From: Bacteroidota bacterium
GTDB lineage: Bacteria; Bacteroidota; Bacteroidia; Bacteroidales; 4484-276
NCBI GenBank assembly: GCA_013203545.1
Contig: JABMQA010000322.1
Span: 1-9,978, forward strand
DNA length: 9,978 nt
Direction: 5' to 3'
A program made the translations under genes and the position numbers. Positions 1 to 6,913 of the stretch are shown here, one piece after another (position 1 is the first letter of the stretch; each line of letters starts with the position of its first letter). The notes under the pieces were generated by a model. That model did no database searches and was not told where the DNA came from. It worked only from the letters and a program-made list of their open reading frames with translations.

Positions 1-2439
1 ATTATCAGCATGGTAGGTATTATAACCAGCTGCCTGTACCTCAACAGAATAAGTGCCTGCCACAAAACCTTCGATTTCAAAGGTTCCCTGTGCATTGGTT
101 GATACCTCATAATCTGCCATTTCACCATCAAGTGTTACCAGCGCATCTGCTACCGGGGTGCCCAGGGTAAAGTCGGTTACCAATCCATTAATTGTAATGT
201 ATTCGGGATTTGCCGCTTCAAGCATGTGTGCGCTGGCTGAGTAGGTAGAAGCACAAAAGAAGTAACCGTCGTTTTTGGGAAACATTTTGGTAAATGAAGT
301 TGGAGATGTGATCGGGAAATTGTTGATGGCATACTGCCAGCTATCGCCACCCGTAACCGTAAAATAAACAGCTCTTGCAGAAACAGAACCCCCAACATAA
401 ATCACTGCGTTATTTTCGGGATGCACGGCAAGGCAGGTCAGCGACTCCCATGCGCTGGTGTGCAGATTCAGATCGGTCCAGTGGCTTCCTCCGTCAATGG
501 ATTTATAAACGGTGAAGAAGGTTTCGTTGGCGCCTGCAAGACCATAAACCACATCGGGATTACCATTTTCGGTCACGATCCAGGTAGCCCTCTTAGCATC
601 TCCCTGAAGGCCGGTGTTGATTTCGGCCCAGTTATTTCCCCCATCGATGGATTTCATAAAACCACCCGGACCATCCTGGGAGCTGAAGGCAGCGTAAGCT
701 ATATTATATGGTGGAATATCCGGGATGCTTGCCTGTTGAAACGAGTCATAATCGAGCTGACTTATAAATACGTTGTCCCAGGTGTCGCCACCGTCATTGG
801 ATTTATAAAGTACGCCTTTCCAACCGTTGTTACCAAAGTTGTTTCCTGAAATGATGATAAAATCAGGGGGTTCATTGGATACTTCAATATCCCAGATTTC
901 TGTTTCAAAGACAGGGCCAATGTTGGGGCCTTTATTCACCCAGGTTGCCCCTCCGTCAGTTGATTTATAAAGACCTTCCTGGGCAACTGTAGAAGGCCCG
1001 TTCGACCAGGCGTATAATACGCCGTTTACATCAATAGCCACAGCTGAATACCTTGTGGCAGGAAGTGTTTCAGCCAGAATCCAGCTTGAACCACCGTCAA
1101 TGGAATAATAGCATCCGCCCGAGTTCTGAGCTTCAAAGGCTACAATCATCTGTTGAGGATTGGCTGGATTTACGGCAATATCGTTTAGCATCATGGCGCC
1201 AATACCGGTGTTGGACGACACCCATGTTGAGCCGCCATCCATCGATTTAAATACAGCCATACTCAAAAAACCACCGATAATTTCCTGCCCGTTTGCAGGG
1301 TTAATTACCAATCGGCGACATGCAAAATTATTGGCCCCGGTGGTGGTATAACTCCAGGTTGCTCCGGCATCCATGCTTTTATACACTCCGCCACCTTCGG
1401 TTCCGGCAAACACGATGTCAGCATTTGTTGGCGAAACAATTACTTCATTTACGGCCTTCACCGGAAAGCCTGATGAAATATTTGTCCAATTCTGGCCTTG
1501 ATTTGTTGTTTTATACACACCAAAATTCTGGCTTCCGAACAGCTGGCCACCAGCTACATAACCAACCCCATTATATGTACACACTGCATTAATTACCCAT
1601 GCCGTGTTGAGCCCAGCCGAACGGTCAAACCAGGTTGTTCCGCCATCCGTGCTAACGATTACGGCCCCACCTCCCAATCCACCGGAAGCACAGGCAAAAA
1701 TGGTGTTGGTATTTATGGGGTCAATGCTCAGATCAACCACCGGAAGTGCAGGATCGAGCACATCGGTGTTCATTATTTCAAAGGTTTGACCGCCATTAGT
1801 ACTTTTGTAAATCACTTCACTTTTCGTGTTGCCAAAAGCTGTGCTGGCCCCTAAAAAGATAATGTCCGGATTTGAGGGGGCGTATTCGATATCCAAAACA
1901 TAAACAGGCTGTCCGGCCGAATTTTGTGGCAGGGATATAGTATTCCATGATTCACCGTAGTCCGTAGAAATGGCGATTTTTCCGAACAGGCCTGACCCAC
2001 CGGCTAAAATTTTCCCTCCGGGAAGCGCACAGAATGCATCAATCGAACTTGACACTGCCCCAAGGGCGTTTAACAACGACCAGTTCGTACCTCCGTCAGC
2101 GCTGATGAAAGGAGCGCCAACAGTTGCAAATACAATGGAAGTATTATCGGGGCAAATGGCAATATCCACCACGTCACCACCATATGGGCCGAGACTTTCC
2201 CACGAGTTCCGGTCGGATTGCGATCGCCAGGAAATCGCTTCACTATCATTACTTGAATTGTTTTTCATCACCTGGCCATATTCATCTACAAATTTATTTC
2301 CGGTGGTTTGTCGTAACTGTTGATAGGTTGGCCGGGCTGCTAATGGAACAGTAAGGGCGAAGCATAAAATGGTTACCAGGCTATGCCTTACACACCCAAA
2401 TCGTTTCATCCACTGTAGAAAGTGTTTTGTTTTGATCAT
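1..2439 (-). CDS. Exported multi-Asp-box beta-propeller protein (VPS10/sialidase-like repeats), 3' end outside window
   Basis: The frame is open for 813 codons from ATG at 2439 to the window edge, so the C-terminus is missing. The N-terminus looks like a signal peptide: basic start, hydrophobic stretch, then an Ala-Ala cleavage-like site near residues 34-35. An in-frame ATG at 2409 (Met11) would give a more compact signal peptide. Thirteen Asp-box/BNR motifs of the type S-x-D-x-G-x-T-W follow, with the aromatic residue at about 120, 165, 220, 270, 318, 362, 406, 453, 500, 554, 604, 654 and 701. The 44-55 residue spacing fits propeller blades. From about 747 the sequence resembles a carboxypeptidase-regulatory-like beta-sandwich (NGLVTD start, later GYNTY). 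Such proteins in Bacteroidota often end in a type IX secretion signal, which would lie outside the window. Function is unknown: surface binding or adhesion, or a GH74-like glycosidase. I see no catalytic residues I can assign. Confidence 0.9.
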   Translation of the reverse strand, partial: MIKTKHFLQWMKRFGCVRHSLVTILCFALTVPLAARPTYQQLRQTTGNKFVDEYGQVMKNNSSNDSEAISWRSQSDRNSWESLGPYGGDVVDIAICPDNTSIVFATVGAPFISADGGTNWSLLNALGAVSSSIDAFCALPGGKILAGGSGLFGKIAISTDYGESWNTISLPQNSAGQPVYVLDIEYAPSNPDIIFLGASTAFGNTKSEVIYKSTNGGQTFEIMNTDVLDPALPVVDLSIDPINTNTIFACASGGLGGGAVIVSTDGGTTWFDRSAGLNTAWVINAVCTYNGVGYVAGGQLFGSQNFGVYKTTNQGQNWTNISSGFPVKAVNEVIVSPTNADIVFAGTEGGGVYKSMDAGATWSYTTTGANNFACRRLVINPANGQEIIGGFLSMAVFKSMDGGSTWVSSNTGIGAMMLNDIAVNPANPQQMIVAFEAQNSGGCYYSIDGGSSWILAETLPATRYSAVAIDVNGVLYAWSNGPSTVAQEGLYKSTDGGATWVNKGPNIGPVFETEIWDIEVSNEPPDFIIISGNNFGNNGWKGVLYKSNDGGDTWDNVFISQLDYDSFQQASIPDIPPYNIAYAAFSSQDGPGGFMKSIDGGNNWAEINTGLQGDAKRATWIVTENGNPDVVYGLAGANETFFTVYKSIDGGSHWTDLNLHTSAWESLTCLAVHPENNAVIYVGGSVSARAVYFTVTGGDSWQYAINNFPITSPTSFTKMFPKNDGYFFCASTYSASAHMLEAANPEYITINGLVTDFTLGTPVADALVTLDGEMADYEVSTNAQGTFEIEGFVAGTYSVEVQAAGYNTYHADN

Positions 2440-2476
2440 TTTTTGAAAATTTATGTAGTTAGGATTTCATAATGAG

Positions 2477-2484
2477 CAAATATA
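2477..2484 (-). promoter_or_regulatory. Candidate Bacteroidota -7 box for the beta-propeller gene
   Basis: On the minus strand the bases read TATATTTG, a match to the TAnnTTTG -7 element of Bacteroidota sigma-ABfr promoters. It lies 38 bases before the ATG at 2439, giving a leader of roughly 30 nt. I see no convincing TTG-type -33 element at the expected 19-21 bp spacing, so this is a candidate only. Confidence 0.35.
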
Positions 2485-2560
2485 GAATAATTGGATGATA
2501 GTCAGGAGATGAAAGTAATTTTTTCGGGAGGCAAAAATGAATCTTTTAAAAAAAAATCAA

Positions 2561-2576
2561 ATTCATGAATGCATTC
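2561..2576. promoter_or_regulatory. Two overlapping perfect palindromes, candidate operator upstream of the FNR-like gene
   Basis: ATTCATGAAT (2561-2570) and GAATGCATTC (2567-2576) are each perfect 10-bp palindromes sharing four bases. Together they make three alternating half-sites, ATTC, GAAT and ATTC. They sit at about the -33 position relative to the candidate -7 box at 2589, where a repressor or activator could act. They do not match the E. coli FNR consensus (TTGAT-N4-ATCAA). Confidence 0.4.
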
Positions 2577-2588
2577 CCAGTGATTTAT

Positions 2589-2596
2589 TACATTTG
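2589..2596 (+). promoter_or_regulatory. Candidate Bacteroidota -7 box for the FNR-like regulator
   Basis: TACATTTG matches TAnnTTTG. It ends 22 bases before the ATG at 2619, implying a leader of about 15 nt. The -33 region overlaps the palindromes at 2561-2576 and lacks a clear TTG motif, as might be expected of an activator-dependent or regulated promoter. Confidence 0.4.
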
Positions 2597-2618
2597 AAAA
2601 GTATTAAAATTATCAATA

Positions 2619-3326
2619 ATGAATGCGGATATAAACCAGGATTGCACTGGAGATGGTTGCCCGGGGTGTGAATTTCGCTCACCTTTATTTGAGCACCTTA
2701 GCCATGATGAACTGATATTTATCAATAAACATAGGTATGAACTCAGTTTCAAGGCTGGTGAAATAATCAGAAAACAGGGGGCCTATCTTTCGCATGTGAT
2801 CTCAATTAAGAGCGGATTGGCAAGCCTTTATATTGAGGGTCTTAACAACAGGAATGTGATTCTAAAGATTGTAAAGCCAACCAATTTTATCGGGGGGCCT
2901 GGTATGTTTGTCCATCACAGGCACCATTATTCGGTTAAGGCACACCAGCATACTACAGCTTGTTTTATCGAGGTGGATGCTTTTAAGGAAATGCTCAGGT
3001 TAAACCATGAATTTGCTGACGGATTCTTTACCGAATTCAGCAGAAACACACTGATTACTTATGACCGCCTGTTAAATTTCACACAAAAATACATCCCGGG
3101 GAGGATGGCCGACGCCTTAATTTATCTTTCGCAGGAAGTATATGAAGATACGACCTTCAACCTGGTTTTATCTAAAAAGGATATGGGTGATTTTACCGGA
3201 ATGTCAACCGATAGCGTAATAAGGGTTTTGCGTACATTTAAAAATGAGGGCATCATTTCCATGAAGGGGAAACAATTTGAAATAAAGGATATGGAAGCAT
3301 TGAAAAAGATAAGCAACCTGGGGTAA
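2619..3326 (+). CDS. Crp/Fnr family transcriptional regulator with FNR-like cysteine set
   Basis: This 235-residue protein is the usual length for Crp/Fnr regulators. Residues about 24-125 form the cyclic-nucleotide-binding-like beta-roll, about 128-158 the dimerisation helix, and about 160-230 the winged helix-turn-helix, with SKKDMGDFTGMSTDSVIRVL as the HTH core. Cysteines at 9, 14 and 17 form a C-x4-C-x2-C cluster. Cys115, in TTACFIEV, aligns by eye with Cys122 of E. coli FNR (SMVCEIPF). Four such cysteines suggest an oxygen-labile 4Fe-4S cluster, though the N-terminal spacing differs from FNR's C-x2-C-x5-C. In the recognition helix D198, I201 and R202 align with E209, S212 and R213 of FNR. 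The start is the first ATG after an in-frame TGA at 2595; no Shine-Dalgarno is visible. The gene is head-to-head with the propeller gene and convergent with the SDR gene. A redox role is inferred. Confidence 0.93.
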   Translation: MNADINQDCTGDGCPGCEFRSPLFEHLSHDELIFINKHRYELSFKAGEIIRKQGAYLSHVISIKSGLASLYIEGLNNRNVILKIVKPTNFIGGPGMFVHHRHHYSVKAHQHTTACFIEVDAFKEMLRLNHEFADGFFTEFSRNTLITYDRLLNFTQKYIPGRMADALIYLSQEVYEDTTFNLVLSKKDMGDFTGMSTDSVIRVLRTFKNEGIISMKGKQFEIKDMEALKKISNLG

Positions 3327-3382
3327 TGGGAGAATGGAGTGTTGGAGTATTGGAGTGTTGGGGTGTTGGAAAATTGGAGTGA
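3327..3382. repeat. Octamer tandem array A (TGGAGTRT-like units)
   Basis: Seven consecutive 8-bp units begin right after the FNR-like stop codon: TGGGAGAA, TGGAGTGT, TGGAGTAT, TGGAGTGT, TGGGGTGT, TGGAAAAT, TGGAGTGA. All start with TGG and keep an exact 8-bp period. Similar low-complexity GGAGTNTTGGAGT tracts occur between genes in many Bacteroidota genomes as I recall them. On the minus strand they create a spurious reading frame with a repeating Asn-Thr-Pro pattern. No function can be assigned. Confidence 0.85.
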
Positions 3383-3463
3383 TGAAAACAACCCGGTAGC
3401 GTCCTATGGGGTGGGTTTTCCAGCTATGGCCGGACCTGCGGGTGGGTGGCGGAGACGGGGAAA
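3383..3463. other. G-rich spacer with imperfect hairpin and possible G-quadruplex, between two octamer arrays
   Basis: This 81-bp segment interrupts the octamer array. CCGGTAGC (3393-3400) can pair with GCTA (3423-3426) and CCGG (3430-3433) around a TGG bulge, giving an imperfect stem with a 22-nt loop. Between 3440 and 3460 the plus strand has closely spaced G runs (GGGTGGGTGGCGG, then GGGG) that could fold as a quadruplex. It sits between two convergent genes, so it could help end transcription, but there is no canonical stem plus U-tract. Confidence 0.45.
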
Positions 3464-3495
3464 TGGAGTAATGGAGTAGTGGAGAAATGGAAAAG
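3464..3495. repeat. Octamer tandem array B (TGGAGTAR-like units)
   Basis: Four more 8-bp units follow the G-rich spacer: TGGAGTAA, TGGAGTAG, TGGAGAAA and TGGAAAAG. They share period and core with array A but are one base out of phase with it (129 bp between matching TGGAGT positions). This suggests one array later split, or two independent expansions. The remaining 3496-3535 shows nothing recognisable. Confidence 0.75.
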
Positions 3496-3535
3496 TGAGT
3501 GTCTTACGAGGTGTATGGGAATTATTGGTCGGGAA

Positions 3536-5029
3536 CTAGCAGCGTTTTTCGATATGCTCGATCAGGTCGCGGAAAATGAATACATGGAACGGAAGAAAAA
3601 AGTACCAGTAAAGGTGCCCTGATATACCCCTGGGTTGGAAATATGCATTAACAAGTAATTTATTCAGTCCCTCGTAGTTGTGTATTGAAAACTCCAGCCA
3701 GGCTTCTCCGGGTAATTTCATTTCGGCCCTGAGTAAAAGCAGTTTACCAATAACGATGTTCTCAACACGCCAGAAGTCGATCACATCGTCCACCCTTAAA
3801 TTTTTCTGGCTTCTTCTTCCCCGTGATGAACCCACACCCAGAAACAGTCGGTCGACCATGCCTCTCAGCCGCCACATCCAGTTGCTGTTGAACCATCCCA
3901 TTTTGCCCCCGATATTACTAAATGAGTTAAAAAGTAATGAAGCAGGTTTAAAGGTGAGCAGGCAGTAAGAACTCGTAAATTTTGGTGGAGGCACAAGCTG
4001 AGGCAGTTTTTTAACAAGCGCATGATCAAAAGAATATGCATCCGACCATCGTGTAGATACATTGTCGAGTTCCTCTATTTTCATTGCTTTTAATAGGGCG
4101 GCCCTATAAGAGAGCGGCTCAAAATCGAGCAACTTCCTGGCATCGTCGTTCTCACAGAGTACTTCATTTTTGCAACCGGCAATCAGCACCTTTGTAATTG
4201 GTCCCGGAACAGGGGTGAGCAGGCTGGCAATATATCCGTACAGCGTTGTATTGGTGATTAGTGCGGGGAGGAATATCCGTTTCTTTTTCTGAATCTTTGA
4301 TAAAACCCTCAGCATTTCGTCATAGGTAATAATTTCGGTTCCCCCGATATCATACGATTTCCCGGCCGACTCAGGGCTTTCGAGCATTCCAATGAGGTAT
4401 TTTAACACATCCCTGACAGATATGGGTTGGCTCTTTGTTTTTGCCCAGTAGGGAATGAAAAATATAGGGGTGTTTTTTACCAGGTTTTGTAGTATTTCGT
4501 AGGATGCACTACCTGATCCAATGATCATTCCGGCACGTAAAACGGTAACAGGAATTTCTCCCTGCGAAAGCTTTTCAGCCACCTTAATCCTATTGTCCAG
4601 ATGAGGGGAAAGTTTTGAGTTTTTATTGCCCAGACCACTCAGGTAAATGATCCTTTTAACATTTTTATTTTCTGCTACAGTCCTGAAATTAATGGCAACT
4701 TCAAGGTCAACCGATTCAAATTTTTTGTGCCCGAGGCTCAGCGAATGGATCAGATAATAGGCAACATCAATCCCTTCGAGGGCGGAGAGCAAGCTTTCCA
4801 GGTTTCTGGCGTCTGCAACTACAACTTCGGCTTCGGGCCATCTCAACCTCACAGAATCCGCATCTGCCCTAACCATAACCCTTACTTTATAACCCCTATG
4901 GATCAATTCGGGCACAAGGCGCCCGCCGATGTAGCCGGTTGCCCCGGTAACGAGGATCTTGCCTATATTTTCAAGTGGTTTTGTGGGCAAACCTTCACAA
5001 AAGAATTGGGTAATTTCAGAATTTTCCAA
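3536..5029 (-). CDS. YbjT-like atypical SDR: NAD(P)-binding epimerase domain fused to DUF2867
   Basis: This 497-residue protein has an N-terminal Rossmann fold with the dinucleotide-binding motif VTGATGYIGG (G29, G32, G35). Further SDR features are YLIHSL (92-97), YLSGLG (129-134) and the late DIGGTEIITYDEML segment (227-239). The classical catalytic YxxxK is not evident, as in atypical NmrA/YbjT-type SDRs. Residues about 355-495 resemble DUF2867: D..IDFWRV, LRAEMKLPGEAWLEF and a final FQPRGISGHLYW then P.H..IF stretch. Length and layout match E. coli YbjT (about 476 aa), a predicted nucleoside-diphosphate-sugar epimerase of uncertain substrate. The start is TTG: an in-frame TAA lies 12 nt upstream and the first internal ATG is at about residue 52, beyond the Rossmann motif. 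It follows the cytochrome gene by 45 nt on the same strand and may be cotranscribed. A metabolic link to the redox genes is unproven. Confidence 0.92.
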   Translation of the reverse strand: MENSEITQFFCEGLPTKPLENIGKILVTGATGYIGGRLVPELIHRGYKVRVMVRADADSVRLRWPEAEVVVADARNLESLLSALEGIDVAYYLIHSLSLGHKKFESVDLEVAINFRTVAENKNVKRIIYLSGLGNKNSKLSPHLDNRIKVAEKLSQGEIPVTVLRAGMIIGSGSASYEILQNLVKNTPIFFIPYWAKTKSQPISVRDVLKYLIGMLESPESAGKSYDIGGTEIITYDEMLRVLSKIQKKKRIFLPALITNTTLYGYIASLLTPVPGPITKVLIAGCKNEVLCENDDARKLLDFEPLSYRAALLKAMKIEELDNVSTRWSDAYSFDHALVKKLPQLVPPPKFTSSYCLLTFKPASLLFNSFSNIGGKMGWFNSNWMWRLRGMVDRLFLGVGSSRGRRSQKNLRVDDVIDFWRVENIVIGKLLLLRAEMKLPGEAWLEFSIHNYEGLNKLLVNAYFQPRGISGHLYWYFFLPFHVFIFRDLIEHIEKRC

Positions 5030-5034
5030 ATTGA

Positions 5035-5039
5035 TCCTT
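5035..5039 (-). promoter_or_regulatory. Shine-Dalgarno that fixes the TTG start of the SDR gene
   Basis: On the minus strand AAGGA lies five bases before the TTG at 5029. Most genes in this window lack a clear ribosome binding site. Its presence here, with the in-frame TAA just upstream, supports TTG initiation over any internal start. Confidence 0.65.
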
Positions 5040-5074
5040 GATTAGATTAGCAATGTATTTTACTCAGCATGGTT

Positions 5075-6574
5075 TTAATACAGATCGACGTGGCATTCAG
5101 TACAAAACTTTTCCCTCCACGCTTCATTTATGTCGATTGGATGCACAAACTCCAGGGCATCACTTATGGTACCTGCCATCATTTCGTCAGGTGGCCCCTG
5201 AGAATTTATCAGGTGGCACAAATCACAATCCCTTGATATAAAACGGTTTTGATCGCTTTGGAACTTATCGTTATGGCAACGGTGACAACCGTCAGAAAAC
5301 AGGTGTCCGATATGGTTGGGGTACACTTCCCAGGTAACTTTCATTTCGGGAAAAATATTCTTGCCATAACCGGTTTGTATGGCAAGGATGGCCTGATTGA
5401 GTGCTTCCATGTTATCCTCGAAAATTTCAGGGTACATGATCTCATAATATTCTTTTACTGAACTTTCGATATACTTAAAGGCACTGTCTTTACTGGGGAA
5501 TTCATAGTTAAAAATCTCCATGGCCACCGATTTTATATCCGGCAGGTCACGGGGGATATTACCTGCTGTAAGATCGTTATCAATAAATTTTTGGGGCACT
5601 TGATAGTCATGTGAAGGTCTGTTATGGCAGTCCATGCAATCCATCAGGCGAACATTTTCTTCGGTCAGGAGGGAATCGTTAGGAGGGTTTTCAGGATTCA
5701 GATAAACGTGTACTTCGCCTGTTTTTTTATTTGTGTACCGGACCCAGGCAATGGTTTCACGATCGTAGGAGGCCGGGATGTATTCAATTTTTACGTCAGC
5801 ATTAATGTGCCAGTGTATTCCTTCCTGTAATCCAAGGGCGCTATAATTGGAACCGATTTTCATTTGGAGGGTTATATCCCACTCGGTATTTGCTTCATCG
5901 GCCAGGTAATGTTTTTCGGTAATAAGTTTCCTGGCGTAAAATTTTTCCGGCCAGTGACATTCCTCGCAAGTTTCACGCGCCGGGCGCAGGCTCGTAATTG
6001 GTGTGGTAATAGGCCTTGGGAAACGGTCGGTTAATACGGCATACACCTGGTACAAACCTGAAAGCTTTGATTTTACATACCAGTCGGCACCGGGGCCAAC
6101 ATGGCATTCAACACAAGAGACCCTTGCGTGGGGGGAATTTTGATAGGCAACATATTCAGGCTCCATTACGGTATGGCATAATTTCCCGCAAAATTCAACT
6201 GATTCACTATAATGATAGGCTTCGTAGCTTCCAATGGAGGAGAGCAGGATGAATAGAAGCGTACCGACTGCAAATATTGCCAAAGCATTACGGTGCCGTG
6301 AGTCACCGAAATCAATGACGGGTACCGAAAGCTCAGGATCCTCTTTGCCTTTACCATCCTTTTTAAGTTTTATCATCATCCCAACAGGGATCAGTATTAG
6401 TCCCATTACCAGGAAAACAGGCAGTATCATATAAATGAACAAGCCCAGGTAGGAACTTCCTTCATCGAACAGCACTGAGATAGTGAATAAGAATAATATC
6501 ATAAACAGGCAAAAGCTGGCAATCATAATTCCTGCCAGAGAGGTCCAGTTGTAAAGAGAGCGTGGTAATTTCAT
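5075..6574 (-). CDS. Membrane-anchored NapC/NirT-type multiheme cytochrome c (seven heme motifs)
   Basis: This 499-residue protein has three hydrophobic helices (about 14-36, 43-68 and 96-115) and then a periplasmic cytochrome part. Heme motifs start at C129 (CGKLCH, a CX3CH form), C154 (CVECH), C203 (CEECH), C313 (CMDCH), C430 (CHRCH), C450 (CDLCH) and C491 (CTECH). The block from 129 to 212 (VMEPEY, NSPHARVSC, GPGADWYVKSKLSG, LRPARETCEECHWPEKF) is characteristic of NapC/NirT-like quinol dehydrogenases, which oxidise menaquinol and pass electrons to periplasmic reductases. Typical NapC/NrfH proteins have one N-terminal helix and four hemes, so the extra helices and three C-terminal hemes mark a longer variant. 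The neighbours are the SDR gene 45 nt downstream and a small ORF 76 nt upstream. Its redox partner is not in the window. Confidence 0.95.
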   Translation of the reverse strand: MKLPRSLYNWTSLAGIMIASFCLFMILFLFTISVLFDEGSSYLGLFIYMILPVFLVMGLILIPVGMMIKLKKDGKGKEDPELSVPVIDFGDSRHRNALAIFAVGTLLFILLSSIGSYEAYHYSESVEFCGKLCHTVMEPEYVAYQNSPHARVSCVECHVGPGADWYVKSKLSGLYQVYAVLTDRFPRPITTPITSLRPARETCEECHWPEKFYARKLITEKHYLADEANTEWDITLQMKIGSNYSALGLQEGIHWHINADVKIEYIPASYDRETIAWVRYTNKKTGEVHVYLNPENPPNDSLLTEENVRLMDCMDCHNRPSHDYQVPQKFIDNDLTAGNIPRDLPDIKSVAMEIFNYEFPSKDSAFKYIESSVKEYYEIMYPEIFEDNMEALNQAILAIQTGYGKNIFPEMKVTWEVYPNHIGHLFSDGCHRCHNDKFQSDQNRFISRDCDLCHLINSQGPPDEMMAGTISDALEFVHPIDINEAWREKFCTECHVDLY

Positions 6575-6650
6575 TTATGTAAAAGTTTAGTAAAAATGAT
6601 TTGATGTTTGTTATGTCAGGGTGGTATAATTGAAAAGAAACGGCAATGTA

Positions 6651-6869
6651 TTATGTTAATGCCCGGGAGTCGCTTCCAGAAAGGTTATTTAGTAATTCAA
6701 TTTCATATTTCAGATTTTCCCTAAGCCGATTTAGATATTGCCGACCTTCGGGAGATAGTTCCTTGGTACACAGCCCTTCCAAAATAATGTCGAGCAGCTT
6801 TATTTGCTGTTGCTTACCATATATTTTAAAATGCTTATTTCCATTTATAGATTTGGTATTCTCAAACAT
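6651..6869 (-). CDS. Small hypothetical protein, 72 residues
   Basis: I do not recognise this protein. It starts at ATG 6869 and ends at TAA 6651. It is charged and probably helical, with two amphipathic stretches, about 21-35 (QQIKLLDIILEGL) and 40-64 (PEGRQYLNRLRENLKYEIELL). There is no signal peptide, membrane helix or cysteine motif; the only cysteine is at about residue 34. It is codirectional with the cytochrome gene 76 nt downstream and is the first gene after the terminator at 7055-7079. It could therefore be the leader gene of that transcript. The opposite-strand frame over the same bases gives a cysteine- and serine-rich sequence that looks less like a protein. A chance ORF remains possible. 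Confidence 0.55.
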   Translation of the reverse strand: MFENTKSINGNKHFKIYGKQQQIKLLDIILEGLCTKELSPEGRQYLNRLRENLKYEIELLNNLSGSDSRALT

Positions 6870-6913
6870 ATATCTTATTTTTCAATGAATAATTAAGCCA
6901 ATCGCCCAGTAGC

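Noticed and set aside
421..2354. Several plus-strand ORFs of 60-140 codons across the first 2.4 kb
   Set aside because: All lie opposite one uninterrupted 813-codon minus-strand gene with clear repeat motifs and have no recognisable protein features.
3122..3391. Minus-strand 89-codon ORF with a repeating Asn-Thr-Pro pattern
   Set aside because: It is the reverse reading of the octamer repeats plus the 3' end of the FNR-like gene; a low-complexity artefact.
3327..3495. CRISPR array
   Set aside because: The repeats are 8 bp tandem units without unique spacers of regular length, and no cas genes are present.
5028..5056. Repeated TTGAT/TTAGATTAG near the SDR start as an FNR site
   Set aside because: The TTGAT copies are direct repeats, not inverted, and overlap the Shine-Dalgarno region.
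6646..6888. Plus-strand 80-codon ORF opposite the small minus-strand gene
   Set aside because: It runs against all neighbours and is rich in Ser, Cys and Phe without coherent features; the minus-strand frame is the better candidate.
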